From NCBI GenBank assembly GCA_001724855.1, contig MEED01000026.1, positions 1-56,325 on the forward strand: a DNA stretch of 56,325 nt, given 5' to 3'. The notes under the pieces were generated by a model that ran no database searches, had not been told where the DNA came from, and worked only from the letters and a program-made list of their open reading frames with translations. Shown one piece after another: positions 37,493 through 46,973 of this stretch; positions within the stretch are counted from its first letter, which is position 1, and each line of letters opens with the position of its first letter. Both the position numbers and the translations under genes were made by a program. The DNA comes from Lautropia sp. SCN 69-89 (GTDB lineage Bacteria; Pseudomonadota; Gammaproteobacteria; Burkholderiales; Burkholderiaceae_E).

Positions 37493-38458
37493 ATGGCAGC
37501 CGTCGTCGAGATCCTGCTGCCGGTCTTCCTGCTGATCCTCGTCGGCGTGGTGGCCGCGCGCGCCGGCCTGCTCGGCGAGGTTGCGGTGAAGGCGCTGTCG
37601 GATGCCGCGTTCCTGATCTTCCTTCCGGCGCTGCTCTTCGGCGCGATCGCGCGCGTCGAATTCGGCCGGCTCTCGCCGGGCGCGGCATTCGCGTACTACG
37701 GCGCGGGGCTGCCGCTCTACGTGCTGGTGCTTGCGCTGCGGCTGCGCGCAGGCGCGAGCGTCGAGGCGGCAGTGATGCGCGCGCTGGCCGCGGTCTTCGC
37801 GAACACGGTGATGCTGGGCATCCCGGTGGTGCGGCTCGCCTACGGCGACACCGGGCTGGCGCTGCTGCTGACGATCGTGGCGGTGCATGCCCTCACGTTC
37901 TTCACGCTGAGCACGCTGGCGATCGAGATCGGCAACGCGGTGCGCGTGCGGGCTGGCGCTGCGGGCAGTCCGTGGCGTTCGGTCGTGGCCAGCCTGGCGC
38001 AGGTGGTGCGCGCTTCGCTGTTGCATCCGGTGGTGCTGCCGATCCTCGCCGGACTCGCGTGGTCGGCAGCGGGCGCGCGACTGCCCTCCGCGGTGGATAC
38101 CACGCTGGGAATGCTCGGCGCGGCGGCGGCGCCGCTGTGCCTCGTGCTGCTGGGAGCCTCGCTCGCCCGGCTCGACCTCAGGCCGGGCATCATGGCGGCT
38201 GCTGCGACGATGATGCTCACCAAGAGCCTGGTTCATCCGCTGCTGGTCTGGCTGCTCGGCGCGTTCGTGCTGCGGCTCGGTCCGTTGCCGCTGGCGGTGG
38301 CCACGGTGACCGCGGCGCTGCCGATCGGCGCCAACGTGTACCTGTACGCGCAGCGCTACGACGCGCAGGTGGGCGAGGTGAGCGCGGCCGTCACGCTGTC
38401 GACGCTGGCCGGCGCGTTCGCGTTGCCGTGGCTGCTGCTGTGGCTGCCGGGGCGTTGA
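37493..38458 (+). CDS. AEC family transporter
   Basis: A 321-residue membrane protein of the auxin efflux carrier (AEC) family, with about ten hydrophobic segments in two five-helix repeats (NTVMLGIPVVRLAYGD in the first and a matching PIGANVYLYAQRYD in the second). Substrate is probably a small organic anion but cannot be set from sequence. It occupies the position between gyrA and pheA where serC is often found in related bacteria. Confidence 0.87.
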   Translation: MAAVVEILLPVFLLILVGVVAARAGLLGEVAVKALSDAAFLIFLPALLFGAIARVEFGRLSPGAAFAYYGAGLPLYVLVLALRLRAGASVEAAVMRALAAVFANTVMLGIPVVRLAYGDTGLALLLTIVAVHALTFFTLSTLAIEIGNAVRVRAGAAGSPWRSVVASLAQVVRASLLHPVVLPILAGLAWSAAGARLPSAVDTTLGMLGAAAAPLCLVLLGASLARLDLRPGIMAAAATMMLTKSLVHPLLVWLLGAFVLRLGPLPLAVATVTAALPIGANVYLYAQRYDAQVGEVSAAVTLSTLAGAFALPWLLLWLPGR

Positions 38459-38533
38459 GGAGGCGGCGCGCCGGGGATCTCGCGATCGCACGTTTGATAC
38501 GATCCACGCCACCATCTTCGGAAGAGCGCCTCG

Positions 38534-39637
38534 ATGGCCGAGCAAACGAATCCACAGCCCGCGGCCGCGGACGGCGAACTCGACGCGCTGCGGGCGGCGA
38601 TCGACGCGGTCGACCGCGAGATCGTCGAGCGACTGAACCGGCGAGCCCGGCTTGCGCAACAGGTCGGCGAGATCAAGCATCGCACCGACGCGCCGGTCTA
38701 CCGGCCCGAGCGTGAAGCGCAGATCATGGCGCGGCTGCGCAGCATCAACCCCGGCCCGCTTTCGGGCGACGCGATCGAGGCGATCTGGCGCGAAGTGGTC
38801 TCGGCGTGCCGCGAACTCGAGCGGCGGCTGCGCGTGGCGTATCTCGGCCCGGCAGGCACTTTTTCCGAGCAGGCGCTGCTGCGCCACTTCGGGTCGTCGG
38901 TCGAGGCGGTGCCGTGCCCGACGATCGACGAGGTGTTTCGCGCGACCGAGGCGGGAACCACCGATTTCGGCGTCGTGCCGGTCGAGAATTCCTCGGAAGG
39001 CGCGGTCAACCGCACGCTCGACCAGTTCCTGCTCACGCCGCTGTCGATCAGCGGCGAGGTGTCGGTGCCGGTGCGCCAGAACCTGATGACCCTCAGCGGC
39101 AACCTCGACGGGGTGCGCCGGATCGCCTCGCATCCGCAGTCGCTGGCGCAGTGCGCGGGCTGGCTCGATCGCAACGCGCCCGGCATCGAGCGGCTGCCGG
39201 TCGCGAGCAACGCGGAAGCGGCTCGACTCGCGGCAGCCGAGCCCGCCACCGCCGCGATCGCCGGCGATCACGCCGCACAGCGCTACGGCCTGCAGATCGT
39301 CGCGCGCAGCATCCAGGATGATGCCAACAACCGGACCCGGTTCGCGGTGATCGGCCGCCACGCCTGTGCGCCTTCGGGAGCCGACCAGACTTCGCTGATC
39401 CTCTCGGTGCCCGACCGGGCCGGCGCGGTGCATTCGCTGATCGAGCCGTTCGCGCGCCACGGCGTGTCGATGAAGCGCTTCGAATCGCGCCCGGCGCGCC
39501 AGGGCCTGTGGGAGTACTACTTCTACATCGACGTGATCGGCCATCGCGACGATCCACCGGTGGCCGCGGCGCTGGCGGAACTGAAGTCGCAGGCCGCGTT
39601 CTGCAAGGTGATCGGCTCGTACCCGCGCGCGGCGTAG
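38534..39637 (+). CDS. pheA: Chorismate mutase / prephenate dehydratase (P-protein)
   Basis: A 367-residue bifunctional enzyme of phenylalanine synthesis. It has an AroQ-type chorismate mutase (about 15-95, LRAAIDAVDREIVERLNRRA), prephenate dehydratase (about 105-280, LGPAGTFSEQALLRHFG, VPVENSSEGAVN and the catalytic NNRTRF), and a C-terminal ACT domain (about 290-365, SLILSVPDRAGAVHSLI and MKRFESRP) that binds phenylalanine for feedback control. It is followed by hisC and tyrA in one direction. Confidence 0.97.
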   Translation: MAEQTNPQPAAADGELDALRAAIDAVDREIVERLNRRARLAQQVGEIKHRTDAPVYRPEREAQIMARLRSINPGPLSGDAIEAIWREVVSACRELERRLRVAYLGPAGTFSEQALLRHFGSSVEAVPCPTIDEVFRATEAGTTDFGVVPVENSSEGAVNRTLDQFLLTPLSISGEVSVPVRQNLMTLSGNLDGVRRIASHPQSLAQCAGWLDRNAPGIERLPVASNAEAARLAAAEPATAAIAGDHAAQRYGLQIVARSIQDDANNRTRFAVIGRHACAPSGADQTSLILSVPDRAGAVHSLIEPFARHGVSMKRFESRPARQGLWEYYFYIDVIGHRDDPPVAAALAELKSQAAFCKVIGSYPRAA

Positions 39638-39702
39638 CGCGTCGGTTATCCTTGCACGCCATCCGCCGGGCCCCGGCGGCCGCACCTCCAGGCATCGAAG
39701 AC

Positions 39703-40797
39703 ATGAGCATCCAGGCACCCGAGTACGTCAGGAGAATCGCTCCATATCAGGCCGGCAAGCCGATATCCGAACTGGCGCGCGAATACGGGCTGCAGCCCGA
39801 GCGCATCGTCAAGCTGGCGTCGAACGAGAATCCGCTGGGCATTCCGCCATCGGCCCGCGAAGCGATGATCGACGCGATCGCCGATCTCGGGCGCTATCCG
39901 GACTCCAACGGCTTCGAGCTCAAGGCGGCCCTGTCGCGCCGTTACTCGGTGCCGCCGGAATGGATCACGCTGGGCAACGGTTCGAACGACATCCTCGAGC
40001 TGGCCGCGCACGCGCTGTTGCAGCCCGGCGCCTCGGCGGTCTATTCGCAGTACTCGTTCGCGGTCTACGCGCTGGCCACGCAGGAGACCGGCGCGCGCGC
40101 GATCGTGGTGCCGGCGCGCGAACTCGGACACGACCTCGACGCGATGCGCGCGGCGATCGCCGCCGACACGCGGCTGGTGTTCATCGCGAACCCGAACAAC
40201 CCGACCGGCACCTTCCTGTCGGCCGACGCGATCGCCGCGTTCCTCGCGTCCGTTCCGCGCGAGGTGGTCGTCGTGCTCGACGAGGCCTACAACGAGTACC
40301 TCGAGCCTGCGCTGCGCTTCGATTCGGCGCGCTGGCTACGCGACCACCCGAACCTGGTGATCTCGCGCACCTTCTCGAAGGCATACGGGCTGGCTGGCCT
40401 GCGAGTGGGTTTCGGGCTGGCGCAGGCCGAGCTGACCGACCTGATGAATCGCGTGCGCCAGCCGTTCAACGTGAGCACGGTGGCGCAGGCCGCCGCGATC
40501 GCGGCGCTCGACGACGCCGACTTCCTGCAGCGCAGCTACGAGCTGAACCGGCAGGGGCTGGCGCGGCTGCAGTCGGCGTTCGCGCGGATGGGCTTCGAGT
40601 ACGTGCCCTCGCATGGCAACTTCGTGCTGGTGCGCGTCGGCGACGCCGGCGCGGTCTACGAGGGGCTGCTGCGCGCGGGCATCATCGTGCGTCCGGTGGA
40701 CAACTACGGCCTGCCGCAATGGCTGCGGGTGACGGTGGGACTGCCCGAGGAGAACGAGGCCTTCCTCGAGGCATTTGCCCGCGTGACGGGACGCTGA
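39703..40797 (+). CDS. hisC: Histidinol-phosphate aminotransferase HisC
   Basis: A 364-residue PLP aminotransferase with the binding lysine K226 (SRTFSKAYGLAGLRVG) and the ANPNNPTGT motif at 162-170. It catalyses the histidinol-phosphate step and, in the pheA-hisC-tyrA-aroA context, may also act on phenylpyruvate or prephenate. The ATG at 39703 is right after a small hairpin (CCGCCGG-GCC-CCGGCGG, 39663-39679). The stop is 1 nt before the tyrA GTG start. Confidence 0.94.
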   Translation: MSIQAPEYVRRIAPYQAGKPISELAREYGLQPERIVKLASNENPLGIPPSAREAMIDAIADLGRYPDSNGFELKAALSRRYSVPPEWITLGNGSNDILELAAHALLQPGASAVYSQYSFAVYALATQETGARAIVVPARELGHDLDAMRAAIAADTRLVFIANPNNPTGTFLSADAIAAFLASVPREVVVVLDEAYNEYLEPALRFDSARWLRDHPNLVISRTFSKAYGLAGLRVGFGLAQAELTDLMNRVRQPFNVSTVAQAAAIAALDDADFLQRSYELNRQGLARLQSAFARMGFEYVPSHGNFVLVRVGDAGAVYEGLLRAGIIVRPVDNYGLPQWLRVTVGLPEENEAFLEAFARVTGR

Positions 40798-40798
40798 A

Positions 40799-41668
40799 GT
40801 GCAACCGGTGCCGCCGCTGGTCCAGCGGATCGCGATCCTCGGCGTCGGACTGATCGGCGGCTCCCTCGCGGCGGCGCTCAAGCGCGCCGGTGCGGTCGGG
40901 CAGGTCGCCGGCTATTCGCCGAACGACGACGCCCGCGTCGCGCGCGCGCTCGGCCACGTCGACGTGGCCTGCGACAGTGTCGCCGAGGCGGTCGCCGGCG
41001 CCTCGTTCGTCGTGCTCGCCGCGCCGGTCACCGCGATGCCGGAGCTGTTTGCGCAACTGCGCGATACGCTCGATCCGCAGGCGATCGTCACCGATTGCGG
41101 CAGCACCAAGCGCAGCGTGATCGACGCGGCGCGGGGCGCGCTCGGCGACGCCTTCCTGCGTTACGTGCCCGGCCATCCGATCGCGGGTTCCGAGCACAGC
41201 GGGCCGCAGGCAGCCGACCCGGACCTGTTTCGCGACCGGCGCTGGTTGCTGTGCCCGGTCGACACCACGCCGCAGCAGCACTGCGAGGCAGTCAGGCGCC
41301 TCGTCGAGACGGTGGGCGCGCAGGTCTCGACGCTCGATCCTGCGCAGCACGACCGGGTGTTCGCCGAAGCCTCGCACTGGCCGCATGCGGTCGCGTTCGG
41401 GTTGTCGGCGGCGATCGCGGGCGGAGATCTGGCCGAGCAGGCGCTCGAATTCTCGGGCGCGGGCCTGCGCGACACGACGCGGGTGGGCGCATCCTCGCCG
41501 GCGATGTGGGCCGACATCCTGCTGGACAATCGCGTCGCCTGCCTGGCGTCGGCGGCGCGCTTTCGCGCGAGCAACGAAGCGATCGTCGCTGCGCTCGAAG
41601 CGGGCGACCGCGACGCGCTGGTGGCGATCTTTTCGGCAGCCAGCCGCTGGCGCAACCGGCTCGGTTGA
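40799..41668 (+). CDS. tyrA: Prephenate/arogenate dehydrogenase TyrA
   Basis: A 289-residue dehydrogenase of tyrosine synthesis with the nucleotide-binding GVGLIGGSLAAAL at 15-27, the TDCGSTK segment and the GHPIAGSEHSG active-site histidine motif. It is an NAD(P)-dependent, single-domain TyrA without ACT or chorismate mutase. It starts with GTG, one base after the hisC stop, so it is coupled to hisC. The usual aroA partner lies downstream but a minus-strand gene intervenes. Confidence 0.95.
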   Translation: MQPVPPLVQRIAILGVGLIGGSLAAALKRAGAVGQVAGYSPNDDARVARALGHVDVACDSVAEAVAGASFVVLAAPVTAMPELFAQLRDTLDPQAIVTDCGSTKRSVIDAARGALGDAFLRYVPGHPIAGSEHSGPQAADPDLFRDRRWLLCPVDTTPQQHCEAVRRLVETVGAQVSTLDPAQHDRVFAEASHWPHAVAFGLSAAIAGGDLAEQALEFSGAGLRDTTRVGASSPAMWADILLDNRVACLASAARFRASNEAIVAALEAGDRDALVAIFSAASRWRNRLG

Positions 41669-41729
41669 GGGCGGTGCCGCGCGCTGCCCTCGCGCGGAGC
41701 GGCTCGCAGTGCGAACGGGCCCCGGCGCG

Positions 41730-42044
41730 TCAGGGGCCGCGGTGGTCCGCGAGCGCCTCGCGCAGCCCGGCCTGCACCTCGTTCAGGTAGTACTCGCGCA
41801 GGTTCGTCAGCTCGAGAATGCAATCGAACGGGAAGCCCGCGCGGTTGCCGCGCTGGTCGATCAGCAACTCGTCCATCAACTGCAGGAAGCGCCTCGGCAC
41901 CTCCCATTCGGCGGCGATGCGTTCGAGCACGTGCGGATAGCGCTGCCGCGTGACCGGCAGACGGAATGCGTAGGGCAAGGACGCGAACAGGCGGTCGGCG
42001 CGCGTCTGGCTGCTCTGTAGAATCATGGCTGCCTCGTCGTTCAT
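41730..42044 (-). CDS. Small unknown protein between tyrA and aroA
   Basis: A 104-residue protein I do not recognise. It is soluble, with codon choice strongly biased to G or C at the third position like its neighbours, which favours a real gene. The tail is acidic and helical (DCILELTNLREYYLNEVQAGLREALADH). The ATG at 42044 is used; another at 42026 is possible. It is on the minus strand, converging on tyrA and divergent from aroA, in a gap where tyrA-aroA is otherwise often continuous or fused. Confidence 0.7.
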   Translation of the reverse strand: MNDEAAMILQSSQTRADRLFASLPYAFRLPVTRQRYPHVLERIAAEWEVPRRFLQLMDELLIDQRGNRAGFPFDCILELTNLREYYLNEVQAGLREALADHRGP

Positions 42045-42091
42045 GAGCAGACTCTAGCCCTGGGGGCGGAGCGCGCCACAGGAAAAACTTC

Positions 42092-43417
42092 ATGTCTCGC
42101 AGTTTCCGCGTCGCCCCGGGCGGCAGCCTCTCCGGAACCCTCCGCGTACCGGGCGACAAGTCGATTTCGCATCGCTCGGTCATGCTCGGCGCGATCGCCG
42201 ACGGGGTGACGGAAATCACGGGTTTCCTGGAAGGCGCCGACGCGATCTCGACGATGGAGATCTTCCGCGCGATGGGCGTGCGCATCGACGGCCCGCAAGG
42301 AGGGCGCGTGACGGTGCACGGCGTGGGCCTGCATGGACTGCGGGCGCCCGTGGGGCCACTCGATTGCGGCAACGCCGGCACCGCGATGCGCCTGCTGATG
42401 GGCCTGCTCGCGGGCCAGCGCTTCGAGTCGACGCTGGTGGGCGACGAGAGCCTGTCGAAGCGGCCGATGCGCCGCGTCGCCGAGCCGCTGGCCGCGATGG
42501 GCGCGCGCATCGAGACGCGCGACGGCTGTCCGCCGGTGCGCATCCTGCCGGTCGCGGCGCTGCAGGGAATCCGCTACCAGTTGCCGATGGCGAGCGCACA
42601 GGTGAAGTCGGCGCTGCTGCTGGCCGGGCTCTATGCCCGGGGCGAAACCACCGTGGTCGAGCCGGCGCCCACGCGCGACCACACCGAGCGCATGCTCGGA
42701 GGCTTCGGCGTCGCGGTGCGGCGCGACGGCGCGGCGGTCACGCTTCGCGGCGGCCAGTCGCTGCGCGCGACCGCGATCGACGTGCCGGCCGACATCTCGT
42801 CGGCGGCATTCTTCCTGGCAGGCGCGTCGATCGCCCCCGGCTCCGACCTGGTTCTCGAGCACGTCGGCATGAATCCGACCCGCACCGGCATCGTCGACAT
42901 CCTGCGGCTGATGGGTGCCGACATCGAGGTGCGCAACGAGCACGAGGTCGGCGGCGAGCCGGTTGCCGACCTGCGGGTGCGCGCCGCGGCCTTGCGCGGG
43001 ATTGCGGTGCCGCCGGAACTGGTGCCGCTGGCGATCGACGAGTTCCCGGCGCTGTTCGTGGCCGCGGCCTGCGCGCGCGGGCGCACCGTGGTGACTGGCG
43101 CCGCCGAGTTGCGCGTCAAGGAGTCGGACCGCATCGCGGTGATGGCCGAGGGCCTGCGCACGCTCGGTGTCGATGCGACGCCGACCCCCGACGGCATGGT
43201 GATCGAAGGGCGTGGCGAGCAGGCCGCCGTGTTCGCGCCGGGCGCGGTGCATGCGCACGCCGATCACCGCATCGCGATGTCGTTCGCGATGGCGGCGCTG
43301 CGTGCCGAGGGCGAACTGGCGGTGCACGACGCCAGCAACGTCGCCACGTCGTTCCCGGGATTCGAGGCGCTGGCGCGTTCGGCGGGCCTGCGCATCGAAG
43401 GGCGCTCGCAGGCGTGA
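42092..43417 (+). CDS. aroA: 3-phosphoshikimate 1-carboxyvinyltransferase (EPSP synthase)
   Basis: A 441-residue EPSP synthase with two inverse alpha/beta domains. The sequence is of the type [67 protein letters not shown] and [15 protein letters not shown]. This resembles the AroA half of the pseudomonad TyrA-AroA fusion and class II enzymes, rather than the class I form (GSKSISNR) that I would expect in Burkholderiales. The cmk start overlaps the stop by 4 nt. Confidence 0.96.
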   Translation: MSRSFRVAPGGSLSGTLRVPGDKSISHRSVMLGAIADGVTEITGFLEGADAISTMEIFRAMGVRIDGPQGGRVTVHGVGLHGLRAPVGPLDCGNAGTAMRLLMGLLAGQRFESTLVGDESLSKRPMRRVAEPLAAMGARIETRDGCPPVRILPVAALQGIRYQLPMASAQVKSALLLAGLYARGETTVVEPAPTRDHTERMLGGFGVAVRRDGAAVTLRGGQSLRATAIDVPADISSAAFFLAGASIAPGSDLVLEHVGMNPTRTGIVDILRLMGADIEVRNEHEVGGEPVADLRVRAAALRGIAVPPELVPLAIDEFPALFVAAACARGRTVVTGAAELRVKESDRIAVMAEGLRTLGVDATPTPDGMVIEGRGEQAAVFAPGAVHAHADHRIAMSFAMAALRAEGELAVHDASNVATSFPGFEALARSAGLRIEGRSQA

Positions 43418-44091
43418 GCGGGTCGCCGGTGCAGGTGCCGCTGATCGCGATCGACGGACCCACCGCCTCGGGCAAGGGCACGGTCGCGCAACGGGTCGCG
43501 CGCGCGCTCGGCTGGGCGTATCTCGATTCCGGCGCGCTGTACCGGCTGTGCGCGCTGGCCGCGTTGCGCGGCGGCGTGGCGCTGGACGACGAGGCGGCGC
43601 TCGCGGCGCTCGCGAGCGTGCTGCCGGTGCGCTTCGGCGACGACCGCATCGAACTCGACGGCCAGGACGCGACCGAGGCGATCCGCGACGAGGCGGTCGG
43701 CAACGCGGCGTCGCGAATCGCCGCGCTGCCGGCGCTGCGTGCCGCGCTTCTCGAGCTGCAGCGCAGCTGCCGGCGCCCCCCGGGGCTGGTCGCCGACGGA
43801 CGCGACATGGGCACCGTGGTGTTTCCCGATGCGACGCTGAAGGTCTTTCTCACCGCGACCGCCGAGTCGCGCGCCGAACGGCGGTATAAGCAGTTGATCG
43901 AAAAGGGTTTTTCTGCTAATCTCGCCGACCTTTTACGGGACCTGCAGCAGCGCGACGAACGCGACTCGAATCGCGTGGTCGCTCCGCTCAGGCCCGCGGA
44001 AGGCGCGGTAGTGATCGACTCCACGCACCTCGACATCGACCAGACGGTCGCGCAGGTGCTCAGGGCCTATCGCCACTGCGTGCGGCGCTGA
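43414..44091 (+). CDS. cmk: Cytidylate kinase
   Basis: A 225-residue NMP kinase for CMP and dCMP with the P-loop [11 protein letters not shown] at 15-25, followed by [19 protein letters not shown] and ERRYKQL (LID-type region), and the [11 protein letters not shown] ending. It starts with GTG, overlapping the aroA stop (GTGA). It is followed by the rpsA leader. This aroA-cmk-rpsA order is widely conserved. Confidence 0.96.
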   Translation: MSGSPVQVPLIAIDGPTASGKGTVAQRVARALGWAYLDSGALYRLCALAALRGGVALDDEAALAALASVLPVRFGDDRIELDGQDATEAIRDEAVGNAASRIAALPALRAALLELQRSCRRPPGLVADGRDMGTVVFPDATLKVFLTATAESRAERRYKQLIEKGFSANLADLLRDLQQRDERDSNRVVAPLRPAEGAVVIDSTHLDIDQTVAQVLRAYRHCVRR

Positions 44092-44293
44092 TCGGCCCTG
44101 CGGGCTGCCGGCGGCGCAATCCGGACCGTCACGGATCGCGGGGGCCACGTGTCCCCGGGCGGAAGGCGCCCGCCGCTTGCGGCGGGATCATCGTCAACTC
44201 CGCTGGGTTGTCGCCCGGCGCGCGCACCGGAACCGGTTTCCGGGCGGGCGCAGGAACCGGCCGTCCGGCGTGTTTTGAAGAACTGGAACCACT
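44092..44293 (+). promoter_or_regulatory. rpsA: rpsA leader region
   Basis: A 202-bp gap between cmk and rpsA. It contains a perfect hairpin at 44169-44186 (CCCGCCGC-TT-GCGGCGGG) without a following T run, so a structured leader rather than a terminator is likely. No clear promoter hexamers are visible. In E. coli the rpsA leader is folded and lets S1 repress its own synthesis; similar control here is inference. Confidence 0.4.
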
Positions 44294-46003
44294 TTGACTA
44301 CCGCAACCGCAATTTCAACCCCGGCCGAAAGCTTCGCCCAGCTGTTCGAGGAATCCCTGTCGCGCCAGGAAATGCGCCAGGGCGAGGTCATCACCGCCGA
44401 GGTGGTGCGCATCGACCACAACTTCGTCGTGGTCAACGCCGGATTGAAATCCGAAAGCTTCATTCCGATCGAGGAATTCCACAACGACCGTGGCGAGCTC
44501 GACGTCAAGGCCGGCGACTTCGTGTCGGTGGCCATCGAGGCGCTCGAAGACGGCTACGGCGAGACCCGCCTGTCGCGCGACCGCGCCAAGCGCCTGTCCG
44601 CCTGGATCAGCCTCGAGAAGGCGCTCGAGTCCGGCGAGCACGTCGACGGCACGATCACCGGCAAGGTCAAGGGCGGCCTCACCGTCATGACCAACGGCAT
44701 CCGCGCGTTCCTGCCCGGCTCGCTGATCGACACGCGCCCGGTCAAGGACACGACGCCCTACGAGGGCAAGACCCTCGAGTTCAAGGTCATCAAGCTCGAC
44801 CGCAAGCGCAACAACGTGGTGCTGTCGCGCCGCGCGGTGGTCGAACTCACGCAGGGCGAGGAGCGCGCCAAGCTGCTCGAGACGCTGCACGAGGGTGCGA
44901 TCGTCCACGGCGTGGTCAAGAACATCACCGACTACGGCGCGTTCATCGACCTGGGCGGCATCGACGGCCTCCTGCACATCACCGACATGGCGTGGCGCCG
45001 CGTTCGGCATCCGTCCGAGGTGCTGCAGGTCGGCCAGGAAGTCACCGCCAAGGTGCTCAAGTTCGACCAGGAGAAGAACCGCGTCTCGCTGGGCGTCAAG
45101 CAGCTGGGCGACGACCCCTGGGTGGGCATCGGGCGGCGCTATCCGCAAGGCACGCGGATGTTCGGCAAGATCACCAACATCACCGACTATGGCGCGTTCG
45201 TCGAGATCGAGCCGGGCATCGAAGGCCTGGTGCACGTCTCCGAGATGGACTGGACCAACAAGAACGTCAACCCGGGCAAGATCGTCGCGCTCGGCGACGA
45301 GGTCGAGGTGATGGTGCTCGAGATCGACGAGGACCGCCGCCGCATCTCGCTCGGCATGAAGCAGTGCCGCCCGAACCCGTGGGAAGAGTTCGCCGACAAC
45401 CACCGCAAGGGCGACAAGGTCCGCGGCACGATCAAGTCGATCACCGACTTCGGCGTGTTCATCGGCCTGCCCGGTGGCATCGACGGCCTGGTGCACCTGT
45501 CCGACCTGTCGTGGCACAGCCCCGGCGAAGAGGCGGTGCGCAACTTCAAGAAGGGCGACGAGGTCGAGGCGATGGTGCTGGCGATCGACACCGAGCGCGA
45601 GCGCATCTCGCTGGGCATCAAGCAGCTCGAAGGCGACCCGTTCGGCAACTACGCGGCCACCCACGAGAAGGGCGCGATCGTCAAGGGCACCGTCAAGAGC
45701 GTCGACCCGAAGGGCGCGGTCATCGACCTGGGCGGCGATGTCGAGGGGTACCTGCGTGCCTCCGAGATCTCGCGTGACCGGGTGGAAGACGCGCGCAACC
45801 ACCTGAAGGAAGGCGAAGAGGTCGAGGCGATGATCGTCAACGTCGACCGCAAGAACCGCTCGATCAACCTGTCGCTGAAGGCGCGCGACACGGCCGAGAC
45901 CGCCGAGGCGCTGCAGCGGATGCAGGCCGAGAGCGGCGCGGCCAGCGGCACGACGAACCTCGGCGCGCTGCTGCGCGCCAAGCTCGACACGTCGAAGGAG
46001 TAA
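44294..46003 (+). CDS. rpsA: 30S ribosomal protein S1
   Basis: A 569-residue S1 with six S1-type OB-fold repeats, the first two for ribosome binding and the rest for mRNA (for example [23 protein letters not shown] starts one repeat). The start is TTG at 44294: an in-frame stop lies at 44276-44278, and the first internal ATG would remove part of the N-terminal segment. No strong ribosome-binding site precedes it, as is often the case for rpsA, which is autoregulated. Confidence 0.95.
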   Translation: MTTATAISTPAESFAQLFEESLSRQEMRQGEVITAEVVRIDHNFVVVNAGLKSESFIPIEEFHNDRGELDVKAGDFVSVAIEALEDGYGETRLSRDRAKRLSAWISLEKALESGEHVDGTITGKVKGGLTVMTNGIRAFLPGSLIDTRPVKDTTPYEGKTLEFKVIKLDRKRNNVVLSRRAVVELTQGEERAKLLETLHEGAIVHGVVKNITDYGAFIDLGGIDGLLHITDMAWRRVRHPSEVLQVGQEVTAKVLKFDQEKNRVSLGVKQLGDDPWVGIGRRYPQGTRMFGKITNITDYGAFVEIEPGIEGLVHVSEMDWTNKNVNPGKIVALGDEVEVMVLEIDEDRRRISLGMKQCRPNPWEEFADNHRKGDKVRGTIKSITDFGVFIGLPGGIDGLVHLSDLSWHSPGEEAVRNFKKGDEVEAMVLAIDTERERISLGIKQLEGDPFGNYAATHEKGAIVKGTVKSVDPKGAVIDLGGDVEGYLRASEISRDRVEDARNHLKEGEEVEAMIVNVDRKNRSINLSLKARDTAETAEALQRMQAESGAASGTTNLGALLRAKLDTSKE

Positions 46004-46155
46004 GGGCGGGTTCCGGGGCGCGGCGCCGGCGGCAAGCCGGCACCGTGCACCCGGCGCCGCTGCCTGAAGCGGTCGGGTTGGCTGGAGGCGGATGGGGAGA
46101 CATGGAATTCCGGTCTGACGAAGGCAGCGCTGCGAACGATGCCGGGCAACCGACG

Positions 46156-46455
<300 letters not shown>

Positions 46456-46624
46456 TTTCGCCACGGGGCCTGTCCGAGGGCCCCTGGGGCTTCTCGCGGC
46501 CCTCATGCCTGCACCCGAGGCCGGCAGCCATGTGGCCGAAGCGCCGGGCCGATGCCCTTTGCTTGCCACTCCGGCGTTCCAGTCGGTCAGAATAGCGTCC
46601 TGCCTGGCCCGATCGGAGTCGTCG

Positions 46625-46954
46625 ATGCGAATCGTCACCTGGCTGTTCAACCTGCTGCTGTTCCTGCTTGCGCTGGGGTTCGCGCTGTCGAACACCGCGA
46701 CGGTCGAGTTGCGGTTCCTGCCGGGCGAGCTGGTCTGGCGTGCCCCGCTGGTGGTCTTCCTGCTGATCTTCCTCGCCGCAGGGGTCGTGCTCGGCCTGCT
46801 GGGCGCGGTGCCGTCGCTGTTTCGCCAGCGCCGTGAGATCGCGAGGCTGACGAAGGAGCTGCGCCACGCCGGCAGGCCCGCTGCGCCGTCGCCGTCGCCG
46901 TTGCCGCCGACGGCCGAAGGCGCGAGCGGCGCCTCGGTCGGACTGGGCGTCTGA
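46625..46954 (+). CDS. lapA: LapA family protein (DUF1049)
   Basis: A 109-residue membrane protein with two N-terminal transmembrane helices (about 5-20 and 42-62), a loop between them with NTATVELRFLPGELVW, and a coiled, charged then Pro-rich tail. It belongs to the LapA/YciS family, which with LapB regulates LPS synthesis through LpxC turnover. It starts 19 nt upstream of lapB. The gap 46456-46624 has no clear signal. Confidence 0.9.
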   Translation: MRIVTWLFNLLLFLLALGFALSNTATVELRFLPGELVWRAPLVVFLLIFLAAGVVLGLLGAVPSLFRQRREIARLTKELRHAGRPAAPSPSPLPPTAEGASGASVGLGV

Positions 46955-46973
46955 GTCACCGCCGGGCGCGCGC

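Noticed and set aside
34823-39718. A 1631-codon open frame on the minus strand opposite gyrA and pheA
   Set aside because: It is a high-GC antisense shadow; gyrA, the AEC gene and pheA on the other strand are clearly conserved, and the antisense translation has no domain.
44169-44186. Hairpin before rpsA considered as a terminator of cmk
   Set aside because: No T-rich run follows on either strand.
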